Shown: positions 1-8,711 of the stretch, piece by piece | Layout: every line of letters starts with the position of its first letter | How positions within the stretch are numbered: position 1 is the stretch's first letter | Notes under the pieces: generated by a model | Told to the model about the DNA's origin: nothing | Databases searched by the model: none | What the model saw: only the letters and a program-made list of their open reading frames with translations | Made by a program: the position numbers and the translations under genes | DNA from: Labilithrix sp. | Lineage (GTDB): Bacteria > Myxococcota_A > Polyangia > Polyangiales > Polyangiaceae | Direction: 5' to 3' | Length of the DNA stretch: 60,621 nucleotides | Assembly (NCBI GenBank): GCA_019637105.1 | Contig: JAHBWF010000030.1 | Location: 1 to 60,621, forward strand

Positions 1-80
1 CGAGCGCGCCGCGCGAGCGGGCGCCGCCGCGCGACCGCCCCCGCCCTTTCGCGCGCGGCGCCTCGCGAGGGCCGCCGCGC

Positions 81-644
81 TCAGGCCGCTTCGTGGAGCT
101 GCGACGCCAGGAGCTTGCGGCCTCGGTGGAGGCGGCTCATCACGGTGCCGACGGGGACGCCGAGCTCGTTGGCGGCCTCGCGGTAGGTGAGCTCGTCGAG
201 GTCGACCAGCTTGAGCACCGAGCGGAAGGTCTCGGGGAGCGCGTCGAGCGTCACCTGCGTCTTGTGGGTGAGCGACACGGCGGCGTCCGGAGACGCGAAG
301 CGCTCCGGCGTCGTCCACGCGCACGGATCGGACGCCAGCGCGCGGAGCGCGTTCTTGTCGCGACGCGCGCGGCGGTAGCGCGTGATGAAGACGCTGAAGA
401 GGATCTGGTAGACCCAGGCGCGGAGGTTGGTGCCGCGCTCGTACTGCTTCGCGAACTTGAGCGCGCGCTCGATCGTGTCCTGGACCACGTCATCGGCCGT
501 CGTCGGATCCCCGGCGAGTCGGCACGCTCGACCGCGAAGCTCGGGGATGAGCTCGACCAGGCCGAGCTCGAGGCTCCTCTGATCGTGGGCGACGAGCGTG
601 CGGGGCGAGCGTTCGGCGGGGGCGGTGACGGCGTCGGTCGGCAT
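81..644 (-). CDS. RNA polymerase sigma factor, ECF (sigma-70) family
   Basis: 187-residue ECF-type sigma factor that would direct RNA polymerase to a stress or envelope regulon. Region 2 lies near residues 20-90, with the DDVVQDT core-binding motif and an aromatic/basic LRAWVYQILF segment. Region 4 lies near 125-180 and its helix-turn-helix reads TYREAANELGVPVGTVMSRL. The open frame extends upstream, but the ATG at 644 is chosen because AGAGGA sits about six bases before it and the extra N-terminus lacks family similarity. No anti-sigma gene lies downstream inside the window; one could lie beyond the left edge. The family call is firm; the regulon is unknown. Confidence 0.9.
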   Translation of the reverse strand: MPTDAVTAPAERSPRTLVAHDQRSLELGLVELIPELRGRACRLAGDPTTADDVVQDTIERALKFAKQYERGTNLRAWVYQILFSVFITRYRRARRDKNALRALASDPCAWTTPERFASPDAAVSLTHKTQVTLDALPETFRSVLKLVDLDELTYREAANELGVPVGTVMSRLHRGRKLLASQLHEAA

Positions 645-800
645 CGTTGTCCTCTCGACGAGGGCGAGTTGCAACCCAAGCGCCAGCTCATGAGCCCATG
701 GAACCATTGCGCATTTTGGCCCCCGCGCGAGGGACGTGTGTCTGGCCGGCCAACCGCGCGTGGCCGCGACCACGCAGCCCGCGGCGCGCCCGGGCGCCGA

Positions 801-2363
801 TCACGCCCCGGCGAGGAGCGCCGCGAGGACGGCGGGCAGGCCATCGGCGATCTCGCCGGCGAGGAGCCCTCGGTCGCCGTGCTCCTTCTGCCACGCGCGC
901 CCGGAGACGCCGTGGAGGAACGCGGCGCACCACGCGGCCTCGAACGGCGGGAGCGTGCACGCGAGCGCGCCGACGAGCCCCGAGAGGACGTCGCCCGAGC
1001 CGGCGGTCGCGAGCGCGGGGCTCCCGGATCCGCTCACGACGACGCGCCCCTCCGGCGACGCGATCACCGTGTACGCTCCCTTGAGGAGGACCACGGCGCC
1101 GGCGCGCTTCGCGGCCTCGCGCGCCGCTCCGAAGCGATCGGCCTCGACGTCCTCCGACGAGCGCCCGAGCAGGCGCCCGAGCTCGCCGGAGTGAGGCGTC
1201 AAGACGACGCGCCCGCCGGCGACGGCGAAGTCTTCCGGCGCGCCGGCGTGCATCGTGAACGCGTCGGCGTCGGCGACGATCGCCCCGCCGAACGACGCGA
1301 GGATCCGATCGGACACCCGGCGCGCAGCGTCGCCCGTGCCGAAGCCCGGCCCGAGCACGGCCGCGCGCTTGTGCGCGAGCAGCGCGTCGATCGAGGCGTC
1401 GAGCGCCGCCTCGTCCGCGTCCGACGTCAGGCGCGCGACCATCACCTCCGGGATCCGCGCCTCGAGCGCGCCCGCCGCGTCCGGCCACGTGATGATCGTC
1501 GCCGCGCCGGCGCCTCCACGGAGCGCGCCGCGCGCCGAGAGGAGCGCCGCGCCGACCTTCCCGGCCGAGCCCGCGACGATCGCCACGTGGCCCGCGCGGT
1601 ACTTGTGCGTGTCGATCGGCCGCGGCCGCACGACGGCGCGGACGTCGCTCGCCTCGACGAGCTCGGCGCTCTCTCTGGCCACGAGCGACGGCGGCACGCC
1701 GATGTCGACGACGTGCACCGGCCCCGACAGGGCGGCGCCGCGCCCGGTGACGTGACCCAGCTTGAGGTGCGCGAAGGAGATCGTCCGATCGGCCTCGACG
1801 CAGGCGCCGAGCGCCGCGCCGCTGTCGGCGTCGAGGCCCGACGGGACGTCGAGCGCCGCCAGCCGCGGGCGACGTCCGAAGCGGCGCGCCTCGTTCATCA
1901 GGCGAACCACGCTCGCGAGCGGCTCGGTGATCTCGCGGTCGAGGCCCGTGCCGAAGAGGGCGTCGACGACGACGTCGGCGCCCGCGAGCGCGTCGCCGAG
2001 GACGTGGAGCGACCGGCCGAGCGGGACGCCCTCGACCTTGCCGCCCACGCCCGCGAAGGCGTCGTGGTTCGCGCGGCAATCGGCGGTCATCTTCGCGGGA
2101 TCGCCCGCGAGCCACGCCTCGGCGTGCGCGCCGCGCGCGAGGAGGTGGCGCGCGACGACGAAGCCGTCGCCGCCGTTGTTCCCGGCCCCCGCGACGACGA
2201 CGACGCGGCGCCCCGCGGCGTGACCGTCGAGGAGCTCGCGCTCGATGACGTCGGCCGCGCCGCGCCCGGCGTTCTCCATGAGGACGACGCTGGGGACGCG
2301 AGCCGTCTGGATCGCGTGGGCGTCGAACGCGCGCATCTGACCGCGCGACAGGACCGGGATCAC
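801..2363 (-). CDS. nnr: Bifunctional NAD(P)H-hydrate repair enzyme (epimerase + ADP/ATP-dependent dehydratase)
   Basis: 520 residues. The N-terminal YjeF-type epimerase domain (about 5-215, NNGGDG motif) interconverts R- and S-NAD(P)HX. The C-terminal ribokinase-like dehydratase domain (about 230-515, TPHSGELGRL and GSGDVLSG) restores NAD(P)H using a nucleotide. The bifunctional order and length match the usual bacterial Nnr. It starts with GTG, and GTGA overlaps the stop of acpS, so translation is probably coupled. It is the last gene of pdxJ-acpS-nnr, an arrangement common in bacteria. High confidence in function. Confidence 0.93.
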   Translation of the reverse strand: MIPVLSRGQMRAFDAHAIQTARVPSVVLMENAGRGAADVIERELLDGHAAGRRVVVVAGAGNNGGDGFVVARHLLARGAHAEAWLAGDPAKMTADCRANHDAFAGVGGKVEGVPLGRSLHVLGDALAGADVVVDALFGTGLDREITEPLASVVRLMNEARRFGRRPRLAALDVPSGLDADSGAALGACVEADRTISFAHLKLGHVTGRGAALSGPVHVVDIGVPPSLVARESAELVEASDVRAVVRPRPIDTHKYRAGHVAIVAGSAGKVGAALLSARGALRGGAGAATIITWPDAAGALEARIPEVMVARLTSDADEAALDASIDALLAHKRAAVLGPGFGTGDAARRVSDRILASFGGAIVADADAFTMHAGAPEDFAVAGGRVVLTPHSGELGRLLGRSSEDVEADRFGAAREAAKRAGAVVLLKGAYTVIASPEGRVVVSGSGSPALATAGSGDVLSGLVGALACTLPPFEAAWCAAFLHGVSGRAWQKEHGDRGLLAGEIADGLPAVLAALLAGA

Positions 2364-2773
2364 GGGCGCGCTCTCTCCGGGGCCTCGCCCGGCGCGCCGG
2401 ACTTCGTGCGCTCGAGGATGACCACGGCCATCGCGACGCCCGCGTCGTGCGAGATGCTCACGTGCCACGTGTCCGCGCCGAAGCGCGTCACCGTCGTCAC
2501 GGCGTTTCCGGACAGCTCGAGCACCGGCCTGCCGCTCGCCGCGCGCCGGACTTCGACCTCGTGCCACCCGACACCGCGCGCGCCGTCGAGCGCCTTGGCG
2601 AAGGCCTCCTTCACGGCGAAGCGCCCTGCCAGAGCGGTCGCCTGGTCGCGGCCCGTGAGATCGGCGCGCTCCGCCGGGCTGCAGATGCGCCCGAAGAAGC
2701 GGTCTCCGTGGCGCTCGAGCGCGCGACGCATGCGCTCGATGGAACAGACGTCGATCCCCACCCCGACGATCAT
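2360..2773 (-). CDS. acpS: Holo-[acyl-carrier-protein] synthase
   Basis: 137 residues. Transfers 4-phosphopantetheine from CoA to acyl carrier protein in the cytoplasm. The N-terminus carries the metal-binding GIDVCSIERM and the central RFAVKEAFAKAL motif has the conserved Lys-Glu pair, both diagnostic. Length is typical. The start overlaps the pdxJ stop (ATGA) and the stop overlaps the nnr start (GTGA), so the three genes form one coupled operon. The C-terminal tail of about 15 Pro/Glu-rich residues is slightly longer than usual. Confidence 0.93.
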   Translation of the reverse strand: MIVGVGIDVCSIERMRRALERHGDRFFGRICSPAERADLTGRDQATALAGRFAVKEAFAKALDGARGVGWHEVEVRRAASGRPVLELSGNAVTTVTRFGADTWHVSISHDAGVAMAVVILERTKSGAPGEAPERARP

Positions 2774-3534
2774 GCTGGTCTCCCCCTCCCGATCGCGCCG
2801 AGCATCGCCTTCACGGCGCCACCGAGCGACATGAAGACGGCGTCGGCGATCACCGCGTGGCCGATGTTCAGCTCCACGATCTCCTGGATCAGTACGAGCG
2901 CACCGACGTTGCGCGTCGTCAAGCCATGACCGGCTGCGATCTCGAGCCCGAGCTCGTGGCCCATCTTCGCCGCCGCGGCGAGGCGCACGTGCTCGCGCTG
3001 CGCGGCGTCGGGCGTCGGGCGCGTGAGGTCCGAGGACGACGGACGACCGTAGCCGAACGCGTGGGCGTACTCGCCGGTGTGGAGCTCGATCTGCTCGACG
3101 CCGAGCGCGCGCGACGCCTCCACCTGCTTCGGGTCGGGCGCGATGAAGAGGCTGACCTTGATGTCCGCAGCCTGGAGCGCGTCGACGTGCTTCGCGAGCG
3201 CCCCGGCGCTGCCGGCGACGTCGAGCCCGCCCTCGGTGGTCCGCTCCGCGCGGCGCTCGGGGACCAGCGTGACCACGTCCGGCCGCGTCGCGACGGCGAG
3301 GCCGATCATCTCGTCGGTCGCCGCGCACTCGAGGTTGAAGGTCGCGCGGAGCGTCGCGCGGAGGCGCTCGACGTCCTGATCGCCGATGTGGCGGCGGTCC
3401 TCGCGCAGGTGCGCCGTGATGCCGTGCGCTCCGGCGTCGAGGCACACGCGCGCCGCCTCGACCGGATCGGGGTACGGCGTGCCGCGCGCGTTCCGGAGCG
3501 TCGCGACGTGGTCGATGTTGATGTGGAGGCGCAT
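2770..3534 (-). CDS. pdxJ: Pyridoxine 5'-phosphate synthase
   Basis: 254 residues. A TIM-barrel enzyme that condenses 1-deoxyxylulose 5-phosphate with aminoacetone 3-phosphate to form pyridoxine 5'-phosphate, the last ring-forming step of the DXP-dependent vitamin B6 pathway. It starts with MRLHINIDHVATLRNARG, containing the conserved His and Arg, and has NLECAATDEM and AGHGLTTRNV later, which are PdxJ signatures. First gene of the pdxJ-acpS-nnr operon; the promoter must lie in the 338-bp divergent interval to its right. Confidence 0.95.
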   Translation of the reverse strand: MRLHINIDHVATLRNARGTPYPDPVEAARVCLDAGAHGITAHLREDRRHIGDQDVERLRATLRATFNLECAATDEMIGLAVATRPDVVTLVPERRAERTTEGGLDVAGSAGALAKHVDALQAADIKVSLFIAPDPKQVEASRALGVEQIELHTGEYAHAFGYGRPSSSDLTRPTPDAAQREHVRLAAAAKMGHELGLEIAAGHGLTTRNVGALVLIQEIVELNIGHAVIADAVFMSLGGAVKAMLGAIGRGRPA

Positions 3535-3872
3535 CGCGCGGGCACGCTACCACAAGGGTGCGGGCCGTTCCTCACCGCGCGCGGGCCGGCGGCGCGGGCC
3601 GACGCCTGGCGCGCGCGCCGGTCGGCGGGCCGGGTCGCCCCCGCGCGGGCGGTAGCCGCCTCGGTCGTCGCGGCGCGCGGCCCGCGAGACCGTCGTTGTC
3701 GCCCGCGCGTGACACCGGCGCTCGAACGGGATCCGGCGACGATGTGCGCCTCGTCGCGAAAGCGCGGCGTTTCCGTGGCCCTGCGCGTGGCCCGAAGACT
3801 GCTCAAGGACCTCCGGACGGCGAACCTGGAGCGCGCGGCGCTCCGTTCGGACGCCACGCCCGGAGGATGACC
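3535..3872. other. Divergent intergenic region pdxJ / copper-haem lipoprotein gene
   Basis: 338 bp without a convincing gene, placed between divergent coding starts, so promoters for both directions are expected here. The first half is an extreme GC tract of CGCG/GGCC runs. No clear -35/-10 pair could be recognised. A GGAGG Shine-Dalgarno at 3862-3866 precedes the plus-strand start. Confidence 0.4.
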
Positions 3873-5270
3873 ATGACCCCGATCCGTAGGCCGCTCGGCC
3901 TCGCGGCGGCGGCGCTCTGCGCCGTGACGCTCGCGTTTGCCTGCACCGCTCCCGTCAACTCCCTCACCGGCGACGACGACGTCGCGTCGAAGGGCAAGAA
4001 GGGCGGCGGAGACGACGACGACGGGACGAAGACGCAGGTCCGCTCGGGTCTGCCGTGCGCCGTCGACGAGGTCCTCACCACGACCTGCCAGACCTGCCAC
4101 GGCGCCGAGGCGAAGGCCGGCGCCTCGACGTCGCTCGTCACGTTCGAGGACCTCCACCAGGAGTACGGGGGCAAGAAGGTCTTCGAGCTCGTCAAGGATC
4201 GCATCCACGCCGAGGAGGGCCGCATGCCGCCGGCGGCGCGCCTGACCGACGTTCAGGTCAAGGCGATCGACGACTGGGTCGCCGGCGGCGCCGCGAAGTC
4301 GGCCGAGTCGTGCGACGCCGGAGAGGGTCCGCCCCCCGCGACGCGTCCCTTCGTCTGCCCGGCCCCGGGGAAGGTCACCGTGCTGAAGGCGTCGAAACCG
4401 TTCACGTGGACGAGCGGCGGCGGGGACGACGACAAGTACGTGTGCTTCGGCGTCGACGACGTCGTCGACAAGAAGCACCACGTCATCGCGCTCGGCCCGC
4501 AGATCGACAACCTCGACATCGTCCATCACGTCCTCTTGTTCCAGTCCGCCGAGGCCGAGCCGAGCGAGCCCCACCCGTGCCGCGCCCTCGCGGCGGGCGG
4601 GTGGAAGATGGTGACCGGCTGGGCGCCCGGCGGCGGCAACCTCGAGCTCCCGCCCGAGGCGGGGTTCCCCGAGGAGAAGGGCACGACGCACTGGGTGCTC
4701 CAGGTCCACTACAACAACGCCCGGAACCTCCCGAACCCTTCGGACAACAGCGGCTACCAGATCTGCGCGACCGACCAGCTGCGCCCGAACGACGCCGGGG
4801 TCCTCGCCTTCGGGTCGAAGGACTTCACGATCCCGCCGCGGACGGCCGCGCACACGCTCCGGTGCGATTACAAGCTCGGGAGCAAGTACGCCGGCGTGAA
4901 GTTCTTCGGCGCCTCCCCGCACATGCACACGCGCGGCGTCGCGATCGGCACCGAGCGCATCCCGGGCGGCAACGGCGCGCCGCAGATGATCTTCGAGCAG
5001 AAGCCGTTCAATTTCGAGAACCAGGAGAACTTCAAGCTCGACCACAAGGAGGTCGCGCCCGGCGACGTCATGCGGACGCGCTGCACCTGGAAGAACACCG
5101 AGGACCGCGCGATCAAGTGGGGCGAAGGCACCGACGACGAGATGTGCTTCAACTTCCTCACGTACTACCCCGCGATCCCCGACGTCACCGCGGGGCCCGT
5201 GCCGGTGCAGACGTGGGTCACGCCGTCGCTCCAGGTGCCGATCGTCGGCGCGAAGTGCGCCGTGGAGTGA
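3873..5270 (+). CDS. Lipoprotein with a haem c motif and a PHM/DBM-type copper monooxygenase-like domain
   Basis: 465 residues. The signal peptide ends in a lipobox (LAFAC, Cys24), followed by an acidic Gly/Asp spacer. A CQTCH haem c motif is at 72-76. The C-terminal two thirds show paired His and Met residues spaced like peptidylglycine alpha-hydroxylating monooxygenase: H218, H219 and H279 for one copper, H350, H352 and M424 for the other. The spacings (about 60, 71 and 72) match the animal enzyme closely. It would sit in the outer membrane or periplasm as a fused electron-transfer and copper-oxygenase protein; the substrate is unknown. The ATG at 3873 is preferred over 3867 because the SD lies 6 bases upstream. 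It may instead be an inactive copper-binding surface protein. Confidence 0.72.
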   Translation: MTPIRRPLGLAAAALCAVTLAFACTAPVNSLTGDDDVASKGKKGGGDDDDGTKTQVRSGLPCAVDEVLTTTCQTCHGAEAKAGASTSLVTFEDLHQEYGGKKVFELVKDRIHAEEGRMPPAARLTDVQVKAIDDWVAGGAAKSAESCDAGEGPPPATRPFVCPAPGKVTVLKASKPFTWTSGGGDDDKYVCFGVDDVVDKKHHVIALGPQIDNLDIVHHVLLFQSAEAEPSEPHPCRALAAGGWKMVTGWAPGGGNLELPPEAGFPEEKGTTHWVLQVHYNNARNLPNPSDNSGYQICATDQLRPNDAGVLAFGSKDFTIPPRTAAHTLRCDYKLGSKYAGVKFFGASPHMHTRGVAIGTERIPGGNGAPQMIFEQKPFNFENQENFKLDHKEVAPGDVMRTRCTWKNTEDRAIKWGEGTDDEMCFNFLTYYPAIPDVTAGPVPVQTWVTPSLQVPIVGAKCAVE

Positions 5271-5345
5271 AGAGCCGTCCAAACGTCACCATCGGCGACG
5301 CGCAGCGGAGCCACCGCGGAGATCCTGAGCGCGCGGAGGTCGGTC

Positions 5346-5385
5346 GTCGCCGCCCCGCTCGCGCGGGCTCCCCCGCGGCGGCGAC
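5346..5385. terminator. Possible bidirectional hairpin between convergent genes
   Basis: Nine-base perfect arms (GTCGCCGCC at 5346-5354 and its complement at 5377-5385) around a GC-rich loop, between the 3' ends of the copper-haem lipoprotein gene and the S41 protease gene. There is no U-tract, so intrinsic termination is uncertain. A direct repeat CGATGGCGCCGACG also occurs twice nearby (about 5405-5437). Confidence 0.25.
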
Positions 5386-5449
5386 CGATCGAGGCCGCCG
5401 CCGTCCCGATGGCGCCGACGCCCCCGATGGCGCCGACGACGCGGATCGG

Positions 5450-8400
5450 TCAGTCGTCGCCGCCGCCGCCGCTCTCGAGATCCTCTTCGCCCTTCGGCGT
5501 CGGCAGGATCTCGCCGTTCGGACCGTCGCGGCGGACGATGAGCGTCCGCCGGCCGACGGTGTCGACGTTCTCGCGGGCGACGACCGTGATCACGTTCACG
5601 CCCGGACGGAGCGGCACCGTGGTCTCGAACGTCATCCGCTTCGGATCGGCGCCGTTGCGGTTCGAGCGGTAGAACACCTTGCGGTTGCCGACGAACACGT
5701 AGCCGTCGAGGATCTTGTCCGCGTCCGTCGCCGTGCCCTTGATGAGGACCTTGTCGTCCCGCACCGAGAGCGGGACCGGCTGGACCTCGACCGACGGCGG
5801 GAAGCGACGCATCGTCTCCTCGAACGCGACCACGGCCGTCGGCGCGCCGCCGGCCTCGAGCTCGACCGTCTTCACGAACCCGAAGCGCCCCTCGCCGAGC
5901 GCGACCTTCGTGAGATCGCCCGCGGACGCGAGGACGTTGACCGCCATCCCCGCGCCGAGGCGGCCGAAGGCGCGCGCGCCGGGCTCGGGCGACTCGAGGA
6001 GCGTGGCGCCGCCGGCGCGGGCCTTCATCGTGCCGTTCGCCGGCGTGAGCGTCGTCGGGACGGCGATCGGCATCCGGACCTTCTCGACGACGTTCTCGCG
6101 GAGGTCGCGGTCGGCGATCGACAGCTCGACCTTCGCCTCCGGGTCGGCGAGCGGCGACTCGACGTCGAAGGAGAACGTCAGCTTCTTCACCTCGCCCGGC
6201 TGCATGTTCGAGATGTCGAACCGGCCCTCGTGGAGGAGGAGGCCGTCGCCCGAGAGGTTCCGCAGGTTGGCCTGCGTCTCGTAGCTCTTGCCCTTGCCGA
6301 CGTTCTTCACCGAAACGTACATCGTCAGGTGCTCGCCCTTCTGCACCTTGCCGTCGCCGTTGCCCTTCCGCGAGTCGGCGATCTGGTAGCTGTAGGCGAA
6401 GATCGGGCGCTCGAGCGACTTCACCCCGACGCGCAGCGTCTGCTCCGCCGGCGCGCGGCCGCGGGCCTCGTCGAACTTCACCGAGATGCCGTCCTGACGG
6501 GAGAGCGTGTCGCGCGGCAGGCGGCAGACGCGCGGCGCGTCCTTCGGGAGCGGCGCCGTCGACCCGGGCTTGCGCCCTTCGACCTCGCACCAGCCGAGCG
6601 GGATCGAGGCGGTCCTCGTCTTGCCCGGTTCGAGCTTGCCGATGACGAGCTCTTTGTTGTCGTAGAGCCCGTTGTCGCTCTTCGTGACCGCGGCGAGGCG
6701 GTGGAGCGCGACCGTCCCCTTGTTGGTGACGCTCACCCGGAGGTTCATCGAGTCCCCAGCGGAGGCCTCGTTGCCGGGCTTGTCGGTCTCGACCTTCACC
6801 TCGACGTTCGGCGGCGGCGCGCCCGCGGTCGACTGCGGGACGTCGGCCGGCGCGTCGCTCCAGTCGATGCCGAGCTGCTGCAGGTCCGCCGACACCTTCT
6901 GGAGCTCGGTGCGGCGCGCGTCGTCGATGATCTGCTTGGCGGCGCGGACCTGCTCGAGCCGCTTGCCGTGCGGGACCTTCGCGACGATGTCGCGCCCGAA
7001 CTTGACCGGGAAGTCCTTGTTCGGGAAGTCGGGGCCGAGGACCTCGTCAGGGTCGCCGCCGCGCTCGCGGAGCTCACGCCTGAGCGACTCGGGGAGGTTG
7101 TAGCGGACGATCTCCTGCGGCTTCTGCCCCTCGCGCACGCGCGAGCTCGAGAGGCTCCGCGAGAGATCCCGCTCCTTGATCATCCCGGTGTCGACGGTGA
7201 GGTCCATCTCCTGGTTGTCCGCCGTCATCGGATCGAGCTCGATGTCGGGCGTGACGCCGGTGCCCTGGATAGAGATGTCGCCGGGCATCGTCAGGTACTG
7301 CGCGATCGTGAGCTTGAGCGCGGCGCGGTCGGGCAGCTCGGTGAACACGAGCTGGACGGAGCCCTTCCCGAACGACGTCTCGCCGATGATGATCGCCCGG
7401 TCGTGGTTCTTGAGCGCGCCGGCGACGATCTCGCTCGCGCTCGCGCTGGAGCCGTTGATGAGGAGCGCGATCGGGTAGTTCGGCTCCGTCCCGTCGGCGT
7501 GCGCGACCTTCTCCTCGCGGTCCTCTCCCGCGCCCGGGTTGCCGACGGTGGCGACGATCGGACCGCCGACGAGGAACTTGTCCGCCACGCGCGCGGCCTG
7601 CTCGAGGAGCCCGCCCGGGTTGCCGCGGAGATCCAGCACGAGGCCCTTCAGCTCGCCGTTGCCCTTGAGCTTCTGGAGCGCCTCGTCGAGGTCCTTCGAC
7701 GTGTTGGCCTGGAACTGCTTGATGCGCACGTAGCCGATGCCGTCGCCGAGCGACTTCGACTCGACGCTCTGCACCTTGATGACCTCGCGCGTGAGCTCGA
7801 AGGGCTTCGCCTGCTGCCAGCCGTCGGGGCCGTCGCGGCGGATCCAGACGGTCACCTTCGTGCCCGGCGCGCCGCGGAGGTGCTGCACGGCCTCGTTGAG
7901 GCCCATGTTGAGGGTCGACTCGCCGCCGATCTTCGTGATGCGATCGTACTTCTTCACGCCGGCGCGGAAGGCGGGCGTGCCGGGCATCGGGTTGATGACC
8001 GTGAGCTGCTGATCGCGGATGGAGATGACGATCCCGAGGCCGCCGAACTGGCCGCTCGTCGAGAGGTTCATCTCCTTGTACGCCTCGGGCGAGAGCAGCA
8101 CGCTGTGCGGGTCGAGCGTGTGGAGCATGCCGTTGCAGGCGGCGTACTCGACCTCGCGGAGATCGACCTCGGTGCCCTTCAGGTTCTCCTGAACGAAATC
8201 GAAGACCTCGCGGAGGCGCGCGGAGACGTCCCAGAGGCCGAGGACGTTGTCGACGCGGAACTCGCGCTCCTGCGTGTCGACGCGGACCTTCACCGTCGGC
8301 GACGGCTCCTCGTGGGTGACGATGATCTGCGCGACGTCGCGCTGCACGTAGTTGAGCGAGGACAGGAGCATGTCCTTCGGCTTGACGCGCTTCGGATCGA

Positions 8401-8617
8401 CGTACTTGTCGCGGACGTTCTTCAGGACCTCGTTGACGACCTTGAGCTGCCGGAGGTCGTAGTTCGAGGGACCGTGCTTCGGATCCGCCGTGCTCGCGAC
8501 CGCGGGGGCGAGGCCCTCCCACAGGCCGCCTCCGTGCAGGTTCAGCGCGAGCCAGCTGGCGATTCCGAAGGCGACGAAGAGCGCGAGGAACTTGAGCGCG
8601 CGCGGGAGGAGACGCAT
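5450..8617 (-). CDS. S41 (C-terminal processing) peptidase with PDZ and a long periplasmic extension
   Basis: 1055 residues, more than twice a normal CtpA. An N-terminal signal-anchor (LLPRALKFLALFVAFGIAS) exports it. The PDZ domain is near 190-265. The S41 core follows with catalytic Ser393 in SSASASEIVAG and Lys418 in GETSFGKG; the 25-residue separation equals that of plant D1 protease. From about 560 onward there is a coiled stretch, CARDB/Ig-like beta domains (about 640-850), an SH3-like segment (about 875-935) and a final beta domain. The ATG at 8617 is chosen because upstream codons lack family features and it directly precedes the signal sequence. Probable role: regulated proteolysis of exported proteins; the extension may bind substrate or the cell wall (inference). 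Confidence 0.87.
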   Translation of the reverse strand: MRLLPRALKFLALFVAFGIASWLALNLHGGGLWEGLAPAVASTADPKHGPSNYDLRQLKVVNEVLKNVRDKYVDPKRVKPKDMLLSSLNYVQRDVAQIIVTHEEPSPTVKVRVDTQEREFRVDNVLGLWDVSARLREVFDFVQENLKGTEVDLREVEYAACNGMLHTLDPHSVLLSPEAYKEMNLSTSGQFGGLGIVISIRDQQLTVINPMPGTPAFRAGVKKYDRITKIGGESTLNMGLNEAVQHLRGAPGTKVTVWIRRDGPDGWQQAKPFELTREVIKVQSVESKSLGDGIGYVRIKQFQANTSKDLDEALQKLKGNGELKGLVLDLRGNPGGLLEQAARVADKFLVGGPIVATVGNPGAGEDREEKVAHADGTEPNYPIALLINGSSASASEIVAGALKNHDRAIIIGETSFGKGSVQLVFTELPDRAALKLTIAQYLTMPGDISIQGTGVTPDIELDPMTADNQEMDLTVDTGMIKERDLSRSLSSSRVREGQKPQEIVRYNLPESLRRELRERGGDPDEVLGPDFPNKDFPVKFGRDIVAKVPHGKRLEQVRAAKQIIDDARRTELQKVSADLQQLGIDWSDAPADVPQSTAGAPPPNVEVKVETDKPGNEASAGDSMNLRVSVTNKGTVALHRLAAVTKSDNGLYDNKELVIGKLEPGKTRTASIPLGWCEVEGRKPGSTAPLPKDAPRVCRLPRDTLSRQDGISVKFDEARGRAPAEQTLRVGVKSLERPIFAYSYQIADSRKGNGDGKVQKGEHLTMYVSVKNVGKGKSYETQANLRNLSGDGLLLHEGRFDISNMQPGEVKKLTFSFDVESPLADPEAKVELSIADRDLRENVVEKVRMPIAVPTTLTPANGTMKARAGGATLLESPEPGARAFGRLGAGMAVNVLASAGDLTKVALGEGRFGFVKTVELEAGGAPTAVVAFEETMRRFPPSVEVQPVPLSVRDDKVLIKGTATDADKILDGYVFVGNRKVFYRSNRNGADPKRMTFETTVPLRPGVNVITVVARENVDTVGRRTLIVRRDGPNGEILPTPKGEEDLESGGGGDD

Positions 8618-8711
8618 TGGTTCGAGTATAGACGCGCGAAACGCCCCGTGGGCCTGTCGATCGACGGAAAAATCCCGCCGCACGGGCCCCGCGCGGGGGC
8701 GCGCTCGGACC

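Noticed and set aside
93-2834. A 913-codon plus-strand open frame over the sigma factor, nnr and acpS genes
   Set aside because: Arg/Glu/Ala-rich translation with no family feature; it is the GC-skew shadow of the well-supported minus-strand genes.
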